Shown: one piece after another, positions 7,983 to 15,887 of the stretch | Layout: each line of letters begins with the position of its first letter | Position numbering within the stretch: the stretch's first letter is position 1 | Source of the DNA: Prevotella sp. | GTDB taxonomy: Bacteria > Bacteroidota > Bacteroidia > Bacteroidales > Bacteroidaceae | DNA: 40,710 nt | Direction: 5' to 3' | Assembly (NCBI GenBank): GCA_022641735.1 | Contig: JALCDQ010000015.1 | Location: 1-40,710, forward strand | Translations under genes and position numbers: made by a program | Notes under the pieces: generated by a model | Database searches by the model: none | Seen by the model: the letters and a program-made list of their open reading frames with translations, nothing else | What the model was told of the DNA's origin: nothing

Positions 7983-8747
7983 TTATTCTATTACTATTCG
8001 CCCTTCCACCTTTGAATTGACGGATTCCCCTTGCTTAGCCTTTTCTTTGAAATAATCCATGATGATAAAGCGCACGTTGTTCCCTTTATCTTGGGGTGAA
8101 AACAAGTCGGTCTTGTCTTTAAAGGCATACAGTTTATCGTTGCCTTGAGCAAGATAATCGAGTGTGGAAACGCGATAACTTGCCTTCGGGTCTATCTCCT
8201 TACCATTCAGGAGGGCAGATTTCAGTTTACCATCCTTGGTTATCACCAGTTGCACTCCATGGCTTACGCCCTCTCCACGCACGGCTGCAATGTTCTGAAA
8301 GAGTTCCAATACCTTCTCACCCGATAGCGTAAGCAGACAGATTTTGTTCTCAAAAGGTGACACATCGAGCACATCTCCATACGTCACTTGCCCTTTGGCA
8401 AAGGCCGCACGGATGCCTCCCATGTTGTAAACGGCAAAATCAGCCTTCTCGTGAAACCGCTCAGCACCCCATACAAGGATATCTGCCAGCAGATTGGAAA
8501 GGTCACTTTCCGGCTTATTGGCAGCCATATAATGGTCGATGGAACCAACCACCGGGCCCATAATGGAATCCACCTGCTTCTCATAAGGTGCCAAAAAGCG
8601 CTGCGCCTGAACGTCCGGCTTGGCGTCATAACGCTTATCGACAAGGATGCGCGACCGCTCCACGCCCGACATCATATAATGAGAAGAGCAGGAAGAAGCC
8701 GTCAGCAAGGCTCCGAAAAGACATAAATAAAGAATCTGTTTCTTCAT
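7983..8747 (-). CDS. 5'-nucleotidase C-terminal domain lipoprotein
   Basis: This 254-residue protein begins MKKQILYLCLFGALLTASSC, a lipoprotein signal with Cys20. The remainder matches the 5'-nucleotidase C-terminal domain: ESDLSNLLADILVWGAE, ADFAVYNMGGIRA, and GQVTYGDVLDVSPFENK. In UshA this domain binds the nucleoside and closes over the metal site, so the protein probably works with the product of 7130-7966. I chose the ATG at 8747 because the promoter places transcription start near 8764, which excludes the in-frame Met at 8771. Confidence 0.86.
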   Translation of the reverse strand: MKKQILYLCLFGALLTASSCSSHYMMSGVERSRILVDKRYDAKPDVQAQRFLAPYEKQVDSIMGPVVGSIDHYMAANKPESDLSNLLADILVWGAERFHEKADFAVYNMGGIRAAFAKGQVTYGDVLDVSPFENKICLLTLSGEKVLELFQNIAAVRGEGVSHGVQLVITKDGKLKSALLNGKEIDPKASYRVSTLDYLAQGNDKLYAFKDKTDLFSPQDKGNNVRFIIMDYFKEKAKQGESVNSKVEGRIVIE

Positions 8748-8768
8748 CTTCAAAAGTATTATTTTCTG

Positions 8769-8800
8769 CAAAGATAAGCATTATTTGATAAAGAAACAAA
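8769..8800 (-). promoter_or_regulatory. Promoter of the split 5'-nucleotidase operon
   Basis: On the minus strand TTTG (complement of 8797-8800), a 20-bp gap and TATCTTTG (complement of 8769-8776) form a full Bacteroidetes -33/-7 promoter. It fixes the start codon at 8747. Confidence 0.8.
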
Positions 8801-8839
8801 CAAATATAAGATTGAAATCAGCATTTTTTAGATAAAACA

Positions 8840-8871
8840 TTTGCACGAAAAGGAAATTAATCGTACCTTTG
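8840..8871 (+). promoter_or_regulatory. rplS promoter
   Basis: TTTG (8840-8843), 20 bp and TACCTTTG (8864-8871) make a full -33/-7 promoter. The leader to the ATG is about 85 nt and holds small inverted repeats (such as AACC-GCT-GGTT); an autoregulatory L19 site there is possible but not shown. Confidence 0.8.
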
Positions 8872-8959
8872 CACCGCTTTTCGGCTTAACCGCTGGTTGA
8901 TGGATGAGTCATCGCGCTATGTTGAGTTGGAACGACAAACAAATTTAATTTAAACGAAA

Positions 8960-9319
8960 ATGGATTTAATTAAAGTTGCTGAAGAAGCATTTGCAACCGA
9001 CAAAAAGTTCCCTGAGTTCAAATCAGGTGATACCATCACAGTCGCTTACAAAATCGTCGAGGGTTCTAAGGAACGTATCCAGCTCTATCGCGGTGTTGTT
9101 ATCAAGATCAGCGGTGAGGGCACAAAGAAGCGTTTCACTGTACGTAAGATGTCAGGAACAGTAGGTGTTGAGCGTATCTTCCCTATCGAGTCTCCGAGCA
9201 TTGAAAGCATTGAAATCAACAAGCGTGGTAAGGTTCGCCGTGCTAAACTTTATTATCTGCGTAAGCTCACTGGTAAAGCTGCACGTATTCAAGAAAAGAG
9301 AAATATCACAAAGGAGTAA
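8960..9319 (+). CDS. rplS: 50S ribosomal protein L19
   Basis: This 119-residue protein of the large ribosomal subunit sits at the interface with the 30S subunit. Typical L19 segments are present: [58 protein letters not shown] and [17 protein letters not shown]. Length is normal for the family. It is monocistronic here, with its own promoter and terminator, unlike the rpsP-rimM-trmD-rplS operons of many other bacteria. Confidence 0.97.
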   Translation: MDLIKVAEEAFATDKKFPEFKSGDTITVAYKIVEGSKERIQLYRGVVIKISGEGTKKRFTVRKMSGTVGVERIFPIESPSIESIEINKRGKVRRAKLYYLRKLTGKAARIQEKRNITKE

Positions 9320-9344
9320 TTTCAGCCCTTTTAAAGCAAAGAAA

Positions 9345-9381
9345 CAAAAAGAGGTGTTCTCATCGGGAATACCTCTTTTTT
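9345..9381 (+). terminator. rplS terminator
   Basis: GAGGT (9351-9355) pairs with ACCTC (9371-9375), with outer A/T pairs, followed by a run of T. It starts about 25 bp after the rplS stop. Confidence 0.8.
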
Positions 9382-9439
9382 ATGCCCTTTACCCTCCTGA
9401 AAACAGGCCTTACCCGCGATGAAAACATCCTATGAAAAG

Positions 9440-9590
9440 GGCAAAGATAACCTTTTGCATTCCAACTAATGATTACTTGCTTATTAAACAATCATTACTT
9501 ACATTGTAAAACAAGTTGTTTTGGTGAGTAAAACAAGTTGTTTTGGTAGGTAAAACAAGTTGTTTTGCAAAGCAAAAGACCATTAACAAA
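9440..9590. repeat. Array C: seven 19-bp units at exact 22-bp period, three nearly identical
   Basis: Unit starts are 9440, 9462, 9484, 9506, 9528, 9550 and 9572. The central three read GTAAAACAAGTTGTTTTGG, the same again, and GTAAAACAAGTTGTTTTGC, each with a perfect AAAACAA-G-TTGTTTT dyad. Outer units have diverged (GGCAAAGATAACCTTTTGC at 9440). Spacers are 3 bp (ATT, TTA, ATT, TGA, TAG, AAA). It lies between the convergent 3' ends of rplS and the small basic-protein gene. Otherwise 9320-9669 holds only terminators. Confidence 0.88.
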
Positions 9591-9615
9591 AAAGCAGAAG
9601 ATTATCTTCTGCTTT
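9585..9615 (-). terminator. Terminator downstream of the AICAR transformylase operon
   Basis: AAAGCAGAAGA (9591-9601) pairs perfectly with TCTTCTGCTTT (9605-9615). On the minus strand it is followed by T-runs (complement of 9585-9593). A second imperfect hairpin (AACAGCC ... GGCTGTT, 9642-9670) abuts the stop codon. Confidence 0.8.
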
Positions 9616-9669
9616 ATGATGAGTATTGAATTGCTTTCAGAGAACAGCCTTCTTGCTTTCAGGAGGCTG

Positions 9670-9864
9670 TTATTTGCCTTTATGGCGGTTAGCTCTCTGC
9701 TCCCGATATTTTGCCTTCTGACGGGCAGAACCGGAACCATGAGCCCCTGTGATATATTTCTTTTTCTTGGCTTTGGTCCTCACCTTGTCGTCTTTGTGCG
9801 AGTCCCCTTTAGACCCGGCCTTAAAGACGATGCCGCTTTCGATGATGTCGTTGATGTCAGTCAT
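9670..9864 (-). CDS. Small basic protein of unknown function, 64 aa
   Basis: The N-terminal part (MTDINDIIESGIVFKAGSKG) is neutral. The C-terminal half is strongly basic (RTKAKKKKYITGAHGSG, then KAKYREQRANRHKGK), suggesting contact with nucleic acid or the ribosome. It starts 4 bp after the stop of the AICAR transformylase-like gene and is followed by a terminator, so it is very likely the second gene of that operon. I do not recognise a family. Confidence 0.7.
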   Translation of the reverse strand: MTDINDIIESGIVFKAGSKGDSHKDDKVRTKAKKKKYITGAHGSGSARQKAKYREQRANRHKGK

Positions 9865-9868
9865 AGGC

Positions 9869-11050
9869 TTAATGATGGAAAAGTCTTACTCCTGTGAAGG
9901 CCATGGCAATGCCGTATTTATCACAAGTCTCTATCACATTGTCGTCACGAATTGACCCACCGGCTTGCGCAATATATTCAACGCCGCTCTTATGAGCACG
10001 CTCGATGTTGTCTCCGAATGGGAAAAAGGCATCGCTTCCGAGAGCTACTTGGGTGTTCTGAGCTATCCATGCCTTCTTTTCTTCTATCGTCAAGACCTCC
10101 GGCTTCTCCGTAAAGAAGTTCTGCCAAGCGCCTTCTTTCAACACGTCATCATGGTCTTCACTAATGTAAAGGTCGATGGTGTTGTCGCGGTCAGCCCTTC
10201 TGATGCCCGGTTTGAATGGCAATGCCATCACCTTGGGACATTGGCGAAGCCACCAGATATCAGCTTTATTGCCCGCCAAACGGGTGCAATGGATGCGGCT
10301 TTGCTGGCCTGCACCGATGCCGATAGCCTGTCCGTCCTTCACATAACATACCGAATTGCTCTGCGTATATTTAAGGGTGATAAGGCTGATGATAAGGTCG
10401 CGCTTGGCTTCCGATGTGAAAGTCTTGTTTATAGTAGGGATATTCTCGAAGAGTTTATCATCATCGAGCTTCACTTCATTTCGTCCTTGCTCGAATGTAA
10501 TGCCGAAAACCTGCTTGTGTTCAATCGGTGCCGGGCGATAATTCGGGTCTATTTGGATGACATTATACGTCCCTTTACGCTTTTCCTTGAGGATTTTCAA
10601 GGCCTCGGGAGTAAAGCCCGGAGCGATAACTCCATCGCTTACTTCACGCTTAATGAGCTTGGCTGTAGCCTCATCGCATACATCCGAGAGGGCTGCGAAA
10701 TCGCCATAAGAGCACATACGGTCAGCTCCACGAGCACGAGCGTAGGCATTTGCCAAGGGAGTAAGCTCAAAATCGATATCATCCACAAAGTAAATCTTCT
10801 TCAAAGTGTCGCTCAAAGGCAATCCGATGGCTGCTCCCGCAGGGCTCACATGTTTGAATGAGGCAGCCGCAGGAACACCTGTAGCGGCTTTAAGTTCCTT
10901 TACGAGTTGCCAGGAATTCAGTGCATCGAGGAAGTTAATATATCCAGGACGGCCATTGAGGACCTCAATAGGCAGTTCACCTTCTTCCATATAGATACGT
11001 GAAGGCTTTTGATTCGGATTGCATCCGTACTTTAAAGCAAGTTCTTTCAT
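9869..11050 (-). CDS. Stand-alone AICAR transformylase (PurH-like, no IMP cyclohydrolase domain)
   Basis: This 393-residue cytosolic enzyme is predicted to transfer a formyl group from 10-formyl-tetrahydrofolate to AICAR, the ninth step of purine synthesis. Matching segments are SFKHVSPAGAAIG near residue 64, YARARGADRMCSYGDFAALS near 102, VCYVKDGQAIGIGAGQQSR near 235 and GSDAFFPFGDNIERA near 339. Usual PurH is about 510-530 aa, with an N-terminal IMP cyclohydrolase domain that is missing here. The protein starts cleanly at KELALKYGCNPNQKP, so it is not a truncation. The cyclohydrolase must be supplied elsewhere. Confidence 0.87.
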   Translation of the reverse strand: MKELALKYGCNPNQKPSRIYMEEGELPIEVLNGRPGYINFLDALNSWQLVKELKAATGVPAAASFKHVSPAGAAIGLPLSDTLKKIYFVDDIDFELTPLANAYARARGADRMCSYGDFAALSDVCDEATAKLIKREVSDGVIAPGFTPEALKILKEKRKGTYNVIQIDPNYRPAPIEHKQVFGITFEQGRNEVKLDDDKLFENIPTINKTFTSEAKRDLIISLITLKYTQSNSVCYVKDGQAIGIGAGQQSRIHCTRLAGNKADIWWLRQCPKVMALPFKPGIRRADRDNTIDLYISEDHDDVLKEGAWQNFFTEKPEVLTIEEKKAWIAQNTQVALGSDAFFPFGDNIERAHKSGVEYIAQAGGSIRDDNVIETCDKYGIAMAFTGVRLFHH

Positions 11051-11076
11051 TTATGAGGGTCGTTTAAATCTTTTTG

Positions 11077-11084
11077 CAAAATTA
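11077..11084 (-). promoter_or_regulatory. -7 promoter element of the AICAR transformylase operon
   Basis: TAATTTTG on the minus strand matches TAnnTTTG and leaves a leader of about 25 nt before the ATG at 11050. Confidence 0.6.
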
Positions 11085-11127
11085 CGAAAAAGATTAGAGA
11101 AAAGTGATGTGGAAACAAGATTTTTTG

Positions 11128-11135
11128 TAATTTTG
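11128..11135 (+). promoter_or_regulatory. -7 promoter element of the 78-aa gene
   Basis: TAATTTTG lies about 25 bp upstream of the ATG at 11163. The -33 element is weak. It is divergent from the neighbouring promoter at 11077. Confidence 0.6.
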
Positions 11136-11162
11136 CACAAGTTTATTGAAGGGCAATGAATA

Positions 11163-11399
11163 ATGAAAAGAGAATTGAAACAAATTATGGATGATTTCGA
11201 AGATGAAATCGGCCGCCACATCAAGGCGCAAAAGGTGTGGAAAAAGGTGATCAGCGGGAAGCGTCCTTCTGATGAAACACTCGACCGATTGGCACTACTT
11301 GCAGGCTTTCAGAATTGGAAAGACCTGAAGGAAGCTTTACACGGAGAAGGCGATGCCTCGTTGAATTATGACGACGAGACAATGGAAACAAAGAAATAA
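11163..11399 (+). CDS. Hypothetical protein, 78 aa, possible small helical regulator
   Basis: The protein is acidic and helical. The middle part (SGKRPSDETLDRLALLAGFQ, then NWKDLKEALHG) resembles a small helix-turn-helix or helical-bundle module: xSxETLxRLALLAGFxxW is spaced like the recognition part of Xre-type folds. No cognate family can be named. It has its own promoter and a strong terminator (11404-11440), so it is a genuine monocistronic gene. Confidence 0.7.
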   Translation: MKRELKQIMDDFEDEIGRHIKAQKVWKKVISGKRPSDETLDRLALLAGFQNWKDLKEALHGEGDASLNYDDETMETKK

Positions 11400-11403
11400 G
11401 GAT

Positions 11404-11440
11404 AAAGGCTTCACTGCAAAAGTGAAGCCTTTTCCTTTTT
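11404..11440 (+). terminator. Terminator of the 78-aa gene
   Basis: AAAGGCTTCACT (11404-11415) pairs perfectly with AGTGAAGCCTTT (11421-11432), followed by a T-rich run. Confidence 0.92.
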
Positions 11441-11522
11441 CAGGAAAACTTCTATCTTAATAATATAATAGGTGAAAGCTGGTACTTTCAAGGTATTGAA
11501 ATGTTAAATAATAAGTTTTTTG

Positions 11523-11554
11523 TTTGAAAAACCTATCATTCGGTGTTATATAAA
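11523..11554 (+). promoter_or_regulatory. Possible atypical promoter of the ECF sigma operon
   Basis: TTTG (11523-11526) is followed after 20 bp by TATATAAA, which has TA but lacks the TTTG of the housekeeping -7 element. This would fit an alternative promoter, perhaps autoregulated by the ECF factor (inference). Confidence 0.3.
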
Positions 11555-11572
11555 TATAAGTAAAGAAATGAT

Positions 11573-12067
11573 ATGGATGAAACCGAATTTGCTGATAAAG
11601 TTCCTCGTTTGAGGGCGATGGCCGTAGCCAAATGCTTGAGCATGGGCTTCAATCGTGAAGATGCCTATGACATCACGCAAGAGGCAATGATCAGACTTTG
11701 GCAAATACACGACACCATTGAGCCCGAAAATCCACTTGATGCATTGGTTAAAACCATCGTGCGACGGCTTTCCCTCAATTATCTGCGACATCCAAAATGT
11801 TCACCCATGGCGGAAAATATGCAGATATTCCCTGCGGATGATAACCCGGCACTCGATTTAGAGCAAAAAGAGAACGAGGAATGGTTGACTGAAAGACTGG
11901 AAGAACTGCCTGATACACAACATGCTATATTATATATGAGGCAAGTAGAGGGTAGAAAAAATAAGGAAATCGCTACTTTATTAGGTATTCAAGAGTCATC
12001 TGTGAGCACATTATTGGCACGTGCACGCAAGAGTTTATTAGATGAAATCAGAAGAAGAAGGAGGTAA
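11573..12067 (+). CDS. ECF-type RNA polymerase sigma factor
   Basis: This 164-residue sigma-70 family protein directs RNA polymerase to a specific promoter set. Region 2 carries REDAYDITQEAMIRLW near residues 28-43, the -10 binding/core contact helix. Region 4 follows: LEELPDTQHAILYMRQVEGR, then NKEIATLLGIQESSVSTLLA with the helix-turn-helix. It lacks regions 1 and 3, as ECF factors do. The downstream gene, starting 4 bp after the stop, encodes a membrane protein likely to be its anti-sigma factor. Confidence 0.9.
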   Translation: MDETEFADKVPRLRAMAVAKCLSMGFNREDAYDITQEAMIRLWQIHDTIEPENPLDALVKTIVRRLSLNYLRHPKCSPMAENMQIFPADDNPALDLEQKENEEWLTERLEELPDTQHAILYMRQVEGRKNKEIATLLGIQESSVSTLLARARKSLLDEIRRRRR

Positions 12068-12071
12068 AGAT

Positions 12072-12746
12072 ATGCAACAAAAGACGAAGAAAGACATTGA
12101 AAAGCTGTTGGCTGACTTCATGAAAGGACAGACCAATGTGGATGAAGAACGGCAATTGGCTGAATATTTCCGCAATAATCAGCATGTCCGCAAGGAATGG
12201 ATGGATTACAAAGAAATGTTCCGATATTTTGACAATGGCATGAAAGAGGAAGTGGAAACAGCTCATCCTATTCCATGGAAATGGCTTAGTGTTGCGGCTT
12301 CTGCCCTGTTTTTGCTTGGTATGGGCAGTTGGTTGCTCTCGCCAAAAGATAAAACAACGGCGCAAAATGCCCAATCTCAAGAGAATAAAAAGGTGGCAAA
12401 AACTTATCAAAAAGAAACTGCCACCCATCTAATCACTATCTCTGAATTGCAGAAAAAGATGTTTGAATCTCAGCCTCAAACCCCTTTGATAAAGCGAAAT
12501 TCTGTTTCTTCTCCTAAAAAAAAGAATATGGTAGAAGGGCAAAAGGCTATAAGCGATACGGCTTCTTTCATCAATCAAATAGACATAACTGCATATTGTA
12601 ATGAATTGGAAACTGAAAAACAAATGGAAAAGAATTATGCTCTTCAAGCTAAAAATTGGCAAAAAGCAGGCTATCAAGTAGTCTATTTGGAGGATGGAAG
12701 TCCTGTTTTAGAGAATACGAATGAGAAGAATAGCATTGAAATGTAA
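12072..12746 (+). CDS. Probable membrane anti-sigma factor or sigma-associated protein
   Basis: This 224-residue single-pass membrane protein has a soluble acidic N-terminus (KDIEKLLADFMKGQTNVDEE, then RQLAEYFRNN) typical of Bacteroidales proteins encoded next to ECF factors. One membrane helix, WLSVAASALFLLGMGSWLL, lies near 73-91, followed by a Gln/Lys-rich periplasmic part. I placed the start at 12072 because AGGAGG lies a few bases upstream, an unusually strong ribosome site for this genome; an in-frame ATG at 12042 would overlap the sigma gene. Anti-sigma function is inferred from context; no zinc-type anti-sigma motif (HxxxCxxC) is visible. Confidence 0.7.
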   Translation: MQQKTKKDIEKLLADFMKGQTNVDEERQLAEYFRNNQHVRKEWMDYKEMFRYFDNGMKEEVETAHPIPWKWLSVAASALFLLGMGSWLLSPKDKTTAQNAQSQENKKVAKTYQKETATHLITISELQKKMFESQPQTPLIKRNSVSSPKKKNMVEGQKAISDTASFINQIDITAYCNELETEKQMEKNYALQAKNWQKAGYQVVYLEDGSPVLENTNEKNSIEM

Positions 12747-12772
12747 CTATTAATGAATATAAAAATAAGATT

Positions 12773-13648
12773 ATGAAAAAGTATATTTTACAGATTTTCT
12801 GCCTTTTGGCAGCGTTGTTCCCTCTTTCTGCTCATGCTCAGGAAGGCATCCGCAAAGCTTTTGATGAGTTTATCCATAAGGTGAAGGTGGAAGCATGCCA
12901 TAATATATCCAAAGATCCGGAGACTTTTAAGGTCGTATCTCAAACAGATTTGTATGCCTTTTCTATTCCCGAATCGAAAGCCTCACTGCTTTCTGACATC
13001 CAAAAGGCTTTTGAAACCGATACAGAGAAAGCTTATTCTCAGTTGTCAGCCAATGATTTAGACCATTCCCTGATGTTTCTTGGGCAGAATGGAGCTCGCT
13101 ATTATGTAGGCAAGAATTATCCCCATTATCTGTGCAACATCTTCCCCGATGCTTCAAATAAACTAAATCGATACGCCTACAGTATAGAGTGGAATGACCC
13201 GAAAGATGGCATTATCACAGGTAATATGCTGTATCTTTATGGAGAAAAGCCTGTTTTACGAAAGCCTGTTTCTCTAGGAGATGTAGCTAGAGTAATGAAT
13301 ACTTTGGGGGCAAATGACTCTTTGATATTGCCTAAAAGCACATTTGCCAAAATCGACAAGCAAACTGTTCGTATGCAGAAAAGCATGTTTGACACTGAGA
13401 ATATGGATGCAGAGTCTTGGATGCAAGTGTTTGATGGAAAGGTAGATATGGCAAAATCTCTCCATGATGTGGCATCAGGTGCAAGCACAATAGGGGATAT
13501 TTATGGTATTTGCAAGCATCACCCGCAGTGCTTGAGTAAAGAGCAAAAGAAGCGGGTGGTATCAGTCTTGGCAAACCTAAAGGCTTTCTTCAAAGATGAA
13601 CCTGTATATATTTATATCCTCGAGGCCTCTGCAGATTGCATGAAATAA
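12773..13648 (+). CDS. Secreted protein of unknown function in the sigma-factor operon
   Basis: This 291-residue protein has a signal peptide (MKKYILQIFCLLAALFPLSA, cleavage near AHAQ). The rest is a soluble, presumably periplasmic domain with several Cys and a central beta-rich stretch (RYAYSIEWNDPKDGIITGNM). I do not recognise a family. It starts 26 bp after the anti-sigma-like gene, so it is probably the third gene of the operon and may be a sensor or target of the envelope response. Confidence 0.72.
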   Translation: MKKYILQIFCLLAALFPLSAHAQEGIRKAFDEFIHKVKVEACHNISKDPETFKVVSQTDLYAFSIPESKASLLSDIQKAFETDTEKAYSQLSANDLDHSLMFLGQNGARYYVGKNYPHYLCNIFPDASNKLNRYAYSIEWNDPKDGIITGNMLYLYGEKPVLRKPVSLGDVARVMNTLGANDSLILPKSTFAKIDKQTVRMQKSMFDTENMDAESWMQVFDGKVDMAKSLHDVASGASTIGDIYGICKHHPQCLSKEQKKRVVSVLANLKAFFKDEPVYIYILEASADCMK

Positions 13649-13903
13649 GGATATGTGACAGCGAAGTCTTTACAGATAGGAGTTTTATTAATATAAACAT
13701 TTCAAGGGATAAACTGATGGAAAGAATATTTCCATTGATAATTATCTTTTAGAAAGATGAGTTATGCACCGAATTCAATCCACTGATTGGTAAAATGAAT
13801 GTTCAAGTGTAGCCTTTGATGCGTTTGAAAAATGTATGGGATGGGAATGAGTTTATCAATGGAAATCACATTAAGTTAATATTTTAAGATTACATTTCTT
13901 GAT
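13649..13903. other. Intergenic stretch with no recognised feature
   Basis: About 255 AT-rich bases lie between the sigma operon and the terminator. I see no open frame of useful length, no 22-bp unit array and no clear promoter. Confidence 0.5.
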
Positions 13904-13941
13904 TAAAAAAGAGGCTTTTCTGTGAAGAAAAAGCCTCTTTT
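13904..13941. terminator. Terminator between convergent genes
   Basis: AAAAGAGGCTTTT (13907-13919) pairs with AAAAAGCCTCTTTT (13928-13941), with A/T runs on both sides, so it can act in both directions. It starts 25 bp downstream of the GH127-type gene and about 260 bp after the sigma operon. Confidence 0.85.
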
Positions 13942-13966
13942 GCAATGTTATCTGAGAATTTTGAAG

Positions 13967-15838
13967 TTATTTCAACTTAGGCATCCACGTGCAGATTTTC
14001 TTTCCGTTCCATCCATTTACAGATGAATAATCCACCATGTGGATAGTGCCCGTAGTGGTAGGAACAAGAAATTCCATGCGGGTAGTGCTCATCTGGGGCT
14101 TCACAGGGGTAATCTTTACCTCGCCATTGGCATCTGCTACAATCTGAACAGGCTTATTATAGTCAGGGTCGATGTTCTCATCACGCGAAAGAACGATAGG
14201 TCCATACTGCAGAGCCTGATAGTTCCAAGCCTCCGGATTACTGCCGTGAGGGGCATCAATAAGCTTTGCCCGCATATCAAATGTAAGTTCTATCTTGTCG
14301 CCATTGTTCCATTTTCGGTCGATGGAAAGATACTTTCCGTTGTATTCATAATTGAAAGCCTTGCCGTTAACTCTTACTGCGGTGGCTTTACTCCATGCAG
14401 GAATATGGAGCTTGAAGTCGAATTTCTCGCTCTTTACATCATTGATTTCTATCACCACCTTATTATTATAAGGGAAGTCGGAATCGATGGTAAACTTGAC
14501 ATCACGCCCTTTCTTGGTCTTCGCAGTGACGGTTGCAGCATTGTAAAGATTGATGACAGGCCCTGATTTTGACTGCATTACGGCCATATAAGGGATGTAA
14601 GCGAGGCCCATAGGACCGCTCAGATTACAACAAGTAACCGTCATTCCATCGACTTTCGTTCCCCATCCGATATCCGTAACCTTACGTCCATTGAGCAGAT
14701 TCACGTAACTGAATCCGTCACCTCCTGGCTTCATAGCACCCAAAAGGCCATTGTAAGCATATTTCTCAATGTAATCTACGGTGGAAGGGTCACCCGTTAT
14801 GCGAAGGATTTGACTGCAAAGTTTCATCCAAGTGACACCTGCGCAAGTCTCCATCATTCGTTTGATATTCGGGTTGCTCTGCTCTAAAGCCGTGTTATCC
14901 CAAGCCTCTCCGTTCCATTTCGGATAGTAAGGCTGGTCAGCACCACCGTTTCCGATGAGGGTAATCTCATATTTCTTGATATTCTCAAAGAGGTTCATGA
15001 AGGCCTTTTTGATGCGCTCGTCACCTGTGCAACGATAGTATTCAACGGCCCCTTCAAAAAGGGAAAGCATCTCATAAGCCTTTGGATATCCATTGCCCAT
15101 CTGTCGTGGCAACACGTTATCGCAAGCTTCTTGGAAAAGGTCAGCGCCCTTGCATCCGCCTTCTTTTATCAGATAGGTGCAGAAATCGAGGTATTTCTTG
15201 TCGCCCGTAAGTTTATAAATGCGCATGATAGGCTCCATAACGGTGAACGACTCGATGCCGTTTTTGCTCCAACCCTGCGTGGTCATCGGAGTCTTGGGTG
15301 CATCGCCAATCTGGTCGAGCACGCTGTTGGCCTCATTAATCATCAGTTGATACACCTTCGGGTCTTTCTTCACATGGGCGTAATACTGGCTTAATCCGAG
15401 CATTACGTACTTACGTTCCCACATATCGCCACACTTTCCGTTAGGCTGTTTATCAATAGGAACGGTGGAAATAGCACCATTACTGCGCACGGTGGAGAAC
15501 ACTTCGCTCACCGTATTATCCAATATCTTCTTCAGTTCCTGGTCTCCCGTATAGCCATAAAGCATAGAACCGCTACGCACGGCCTTTGCCCACATCTCGC
15601 CCAAAGCGAAGTTTGAGCCACCCGTAACATAGAAATCCATCAGTTTGCGATAAGGAACGACGCCCTTATTCCAATGCTCGACACTGTTCAAAATGTCGTT
15701 CTCAAAGTAGTTTGTAAGGTGGATGCTGCCATCTGGAAGCGGCGTTATGACATCCTGTACTTTCACGTTTTGCGCTGTGGCGGTGGTTACAAATCCCATC
15801 ATCAACAGGCAGATTAAATTCTTAAGATTTATTTTCAT
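13967..15838 (-). CDS. Secreted GH127/DUF1680-type beta-L-arabinofuranosidase
   Basis: This 623-residue secreted glycosidase has a signal peptide (MKINLKNLICLLMMGFVTTA-TAQ). The alpha/alpha barrel region includes MWERKYVMLGLSQYYAHVK and LTGDKKYLDFCTYLIKEGG. The Cys3-Glu zinc site of GH127 is visible as METCAGVTW (Glu and Cys) and VTCCN (two Cys); one Cys is the nucleophile in the characterised enzyme HypBA1. C-terminal beta-sandwiches carry FKLHIPAWSKATAVRVNGK. The likely role is removing L-arabinofuranose from plant glycans, though DUF1680 also covers related families such as GH146. The ATG at 15838 lies just downstream of the promoter; the open frame extends upstream. Confidence 0.85.
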   Translation of the reverse strand: MKINLKNLICLLMMGFVTTATAQNVKVQDVITPLPDGSIHLTNYFENDILNSVEHWNKGVVPYRKLMDFYVTGGSNFALGEMWAKAVRSGSMLYGYTGDQELKKILDNTVSEVFSTVRSNGAISTVPIDKQPNGKCGDMWERKYVMLGLSQYYAHVKKDPKVYQLMINEANSVLDQIGDAPKTPMTTQGWSKNGIESFTVMEPIMRIYKLTGDKKYLDFCTYLIKEGGCKGADLFQEACDNVLPRQMGNGYPKAYEMLSLFEGAVEYYRCTGDERIKKAFMNLFENIKKYEITLIGNGGADQPYYPKWNGEAWDNTALEQSNPNIKRMMETCAGVTWMKLCSQILRITGDPSTVDYIEKYAYNGLLGAMKPGGDGFSYVNLLNGRKVTDIGWGTKVDGMTVTCCNLSGPMGLAYIPYMAVMQSKSGPVINLYNAATVTAKTKKGRDVKFTIDSDFPYNNKVVIEINDVKSEKFDFKLHIPAWSKATAVRVNGKAFNYEYNGKYLSIDRKWNNGDKIELTFDMRAKLIDAPHGSNPEAWNYQALQYGPIVLSRDENIDPDYNKPVQIVADANGEVKITPVKPQMSTTRMEFLVPTTTGTIHMVDYSSVNGWNGKKICTWMPKLK

Positions 15839-15855
15839 CGTATCATAATTTTCGG

Positions 15856-15887
15856 CAAAGATACTAAAAATCCACTGTTCCCGCAAA
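15856..15887 (-). promoter_or_regulatory. Promoter of the GH127-type gene
   Basis: On the minus strand TTTG (complement of 15884-15887), 20 bp, then TATCTTTG (complement of 15856-15863). The ATG at 15838 follows after a leader of about 14 nt. Confidence 0.82.

Noticed and set aside
7130..8747. 5'-nucleotidase gene broken by a frameshift
   Set aside because: Each half has its own signal peptide and start, and the order is reversed relative to a single UshA chain. These are two real genes.
9440..9590. Array C, and the other arrays, as a CRISPR
   Set aside because: CRISPR repeats are conserved and spacers are 25-45 bp. Here the 19-bp units vary, spacers are only 3 bp, and no cas genes are in the window.
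9869..11050. PurH gene truncated by deletion
   Set aside because: It has a proper start, promoter and terminator and the length of a complete transformylase domain; stand-alone forms are known.
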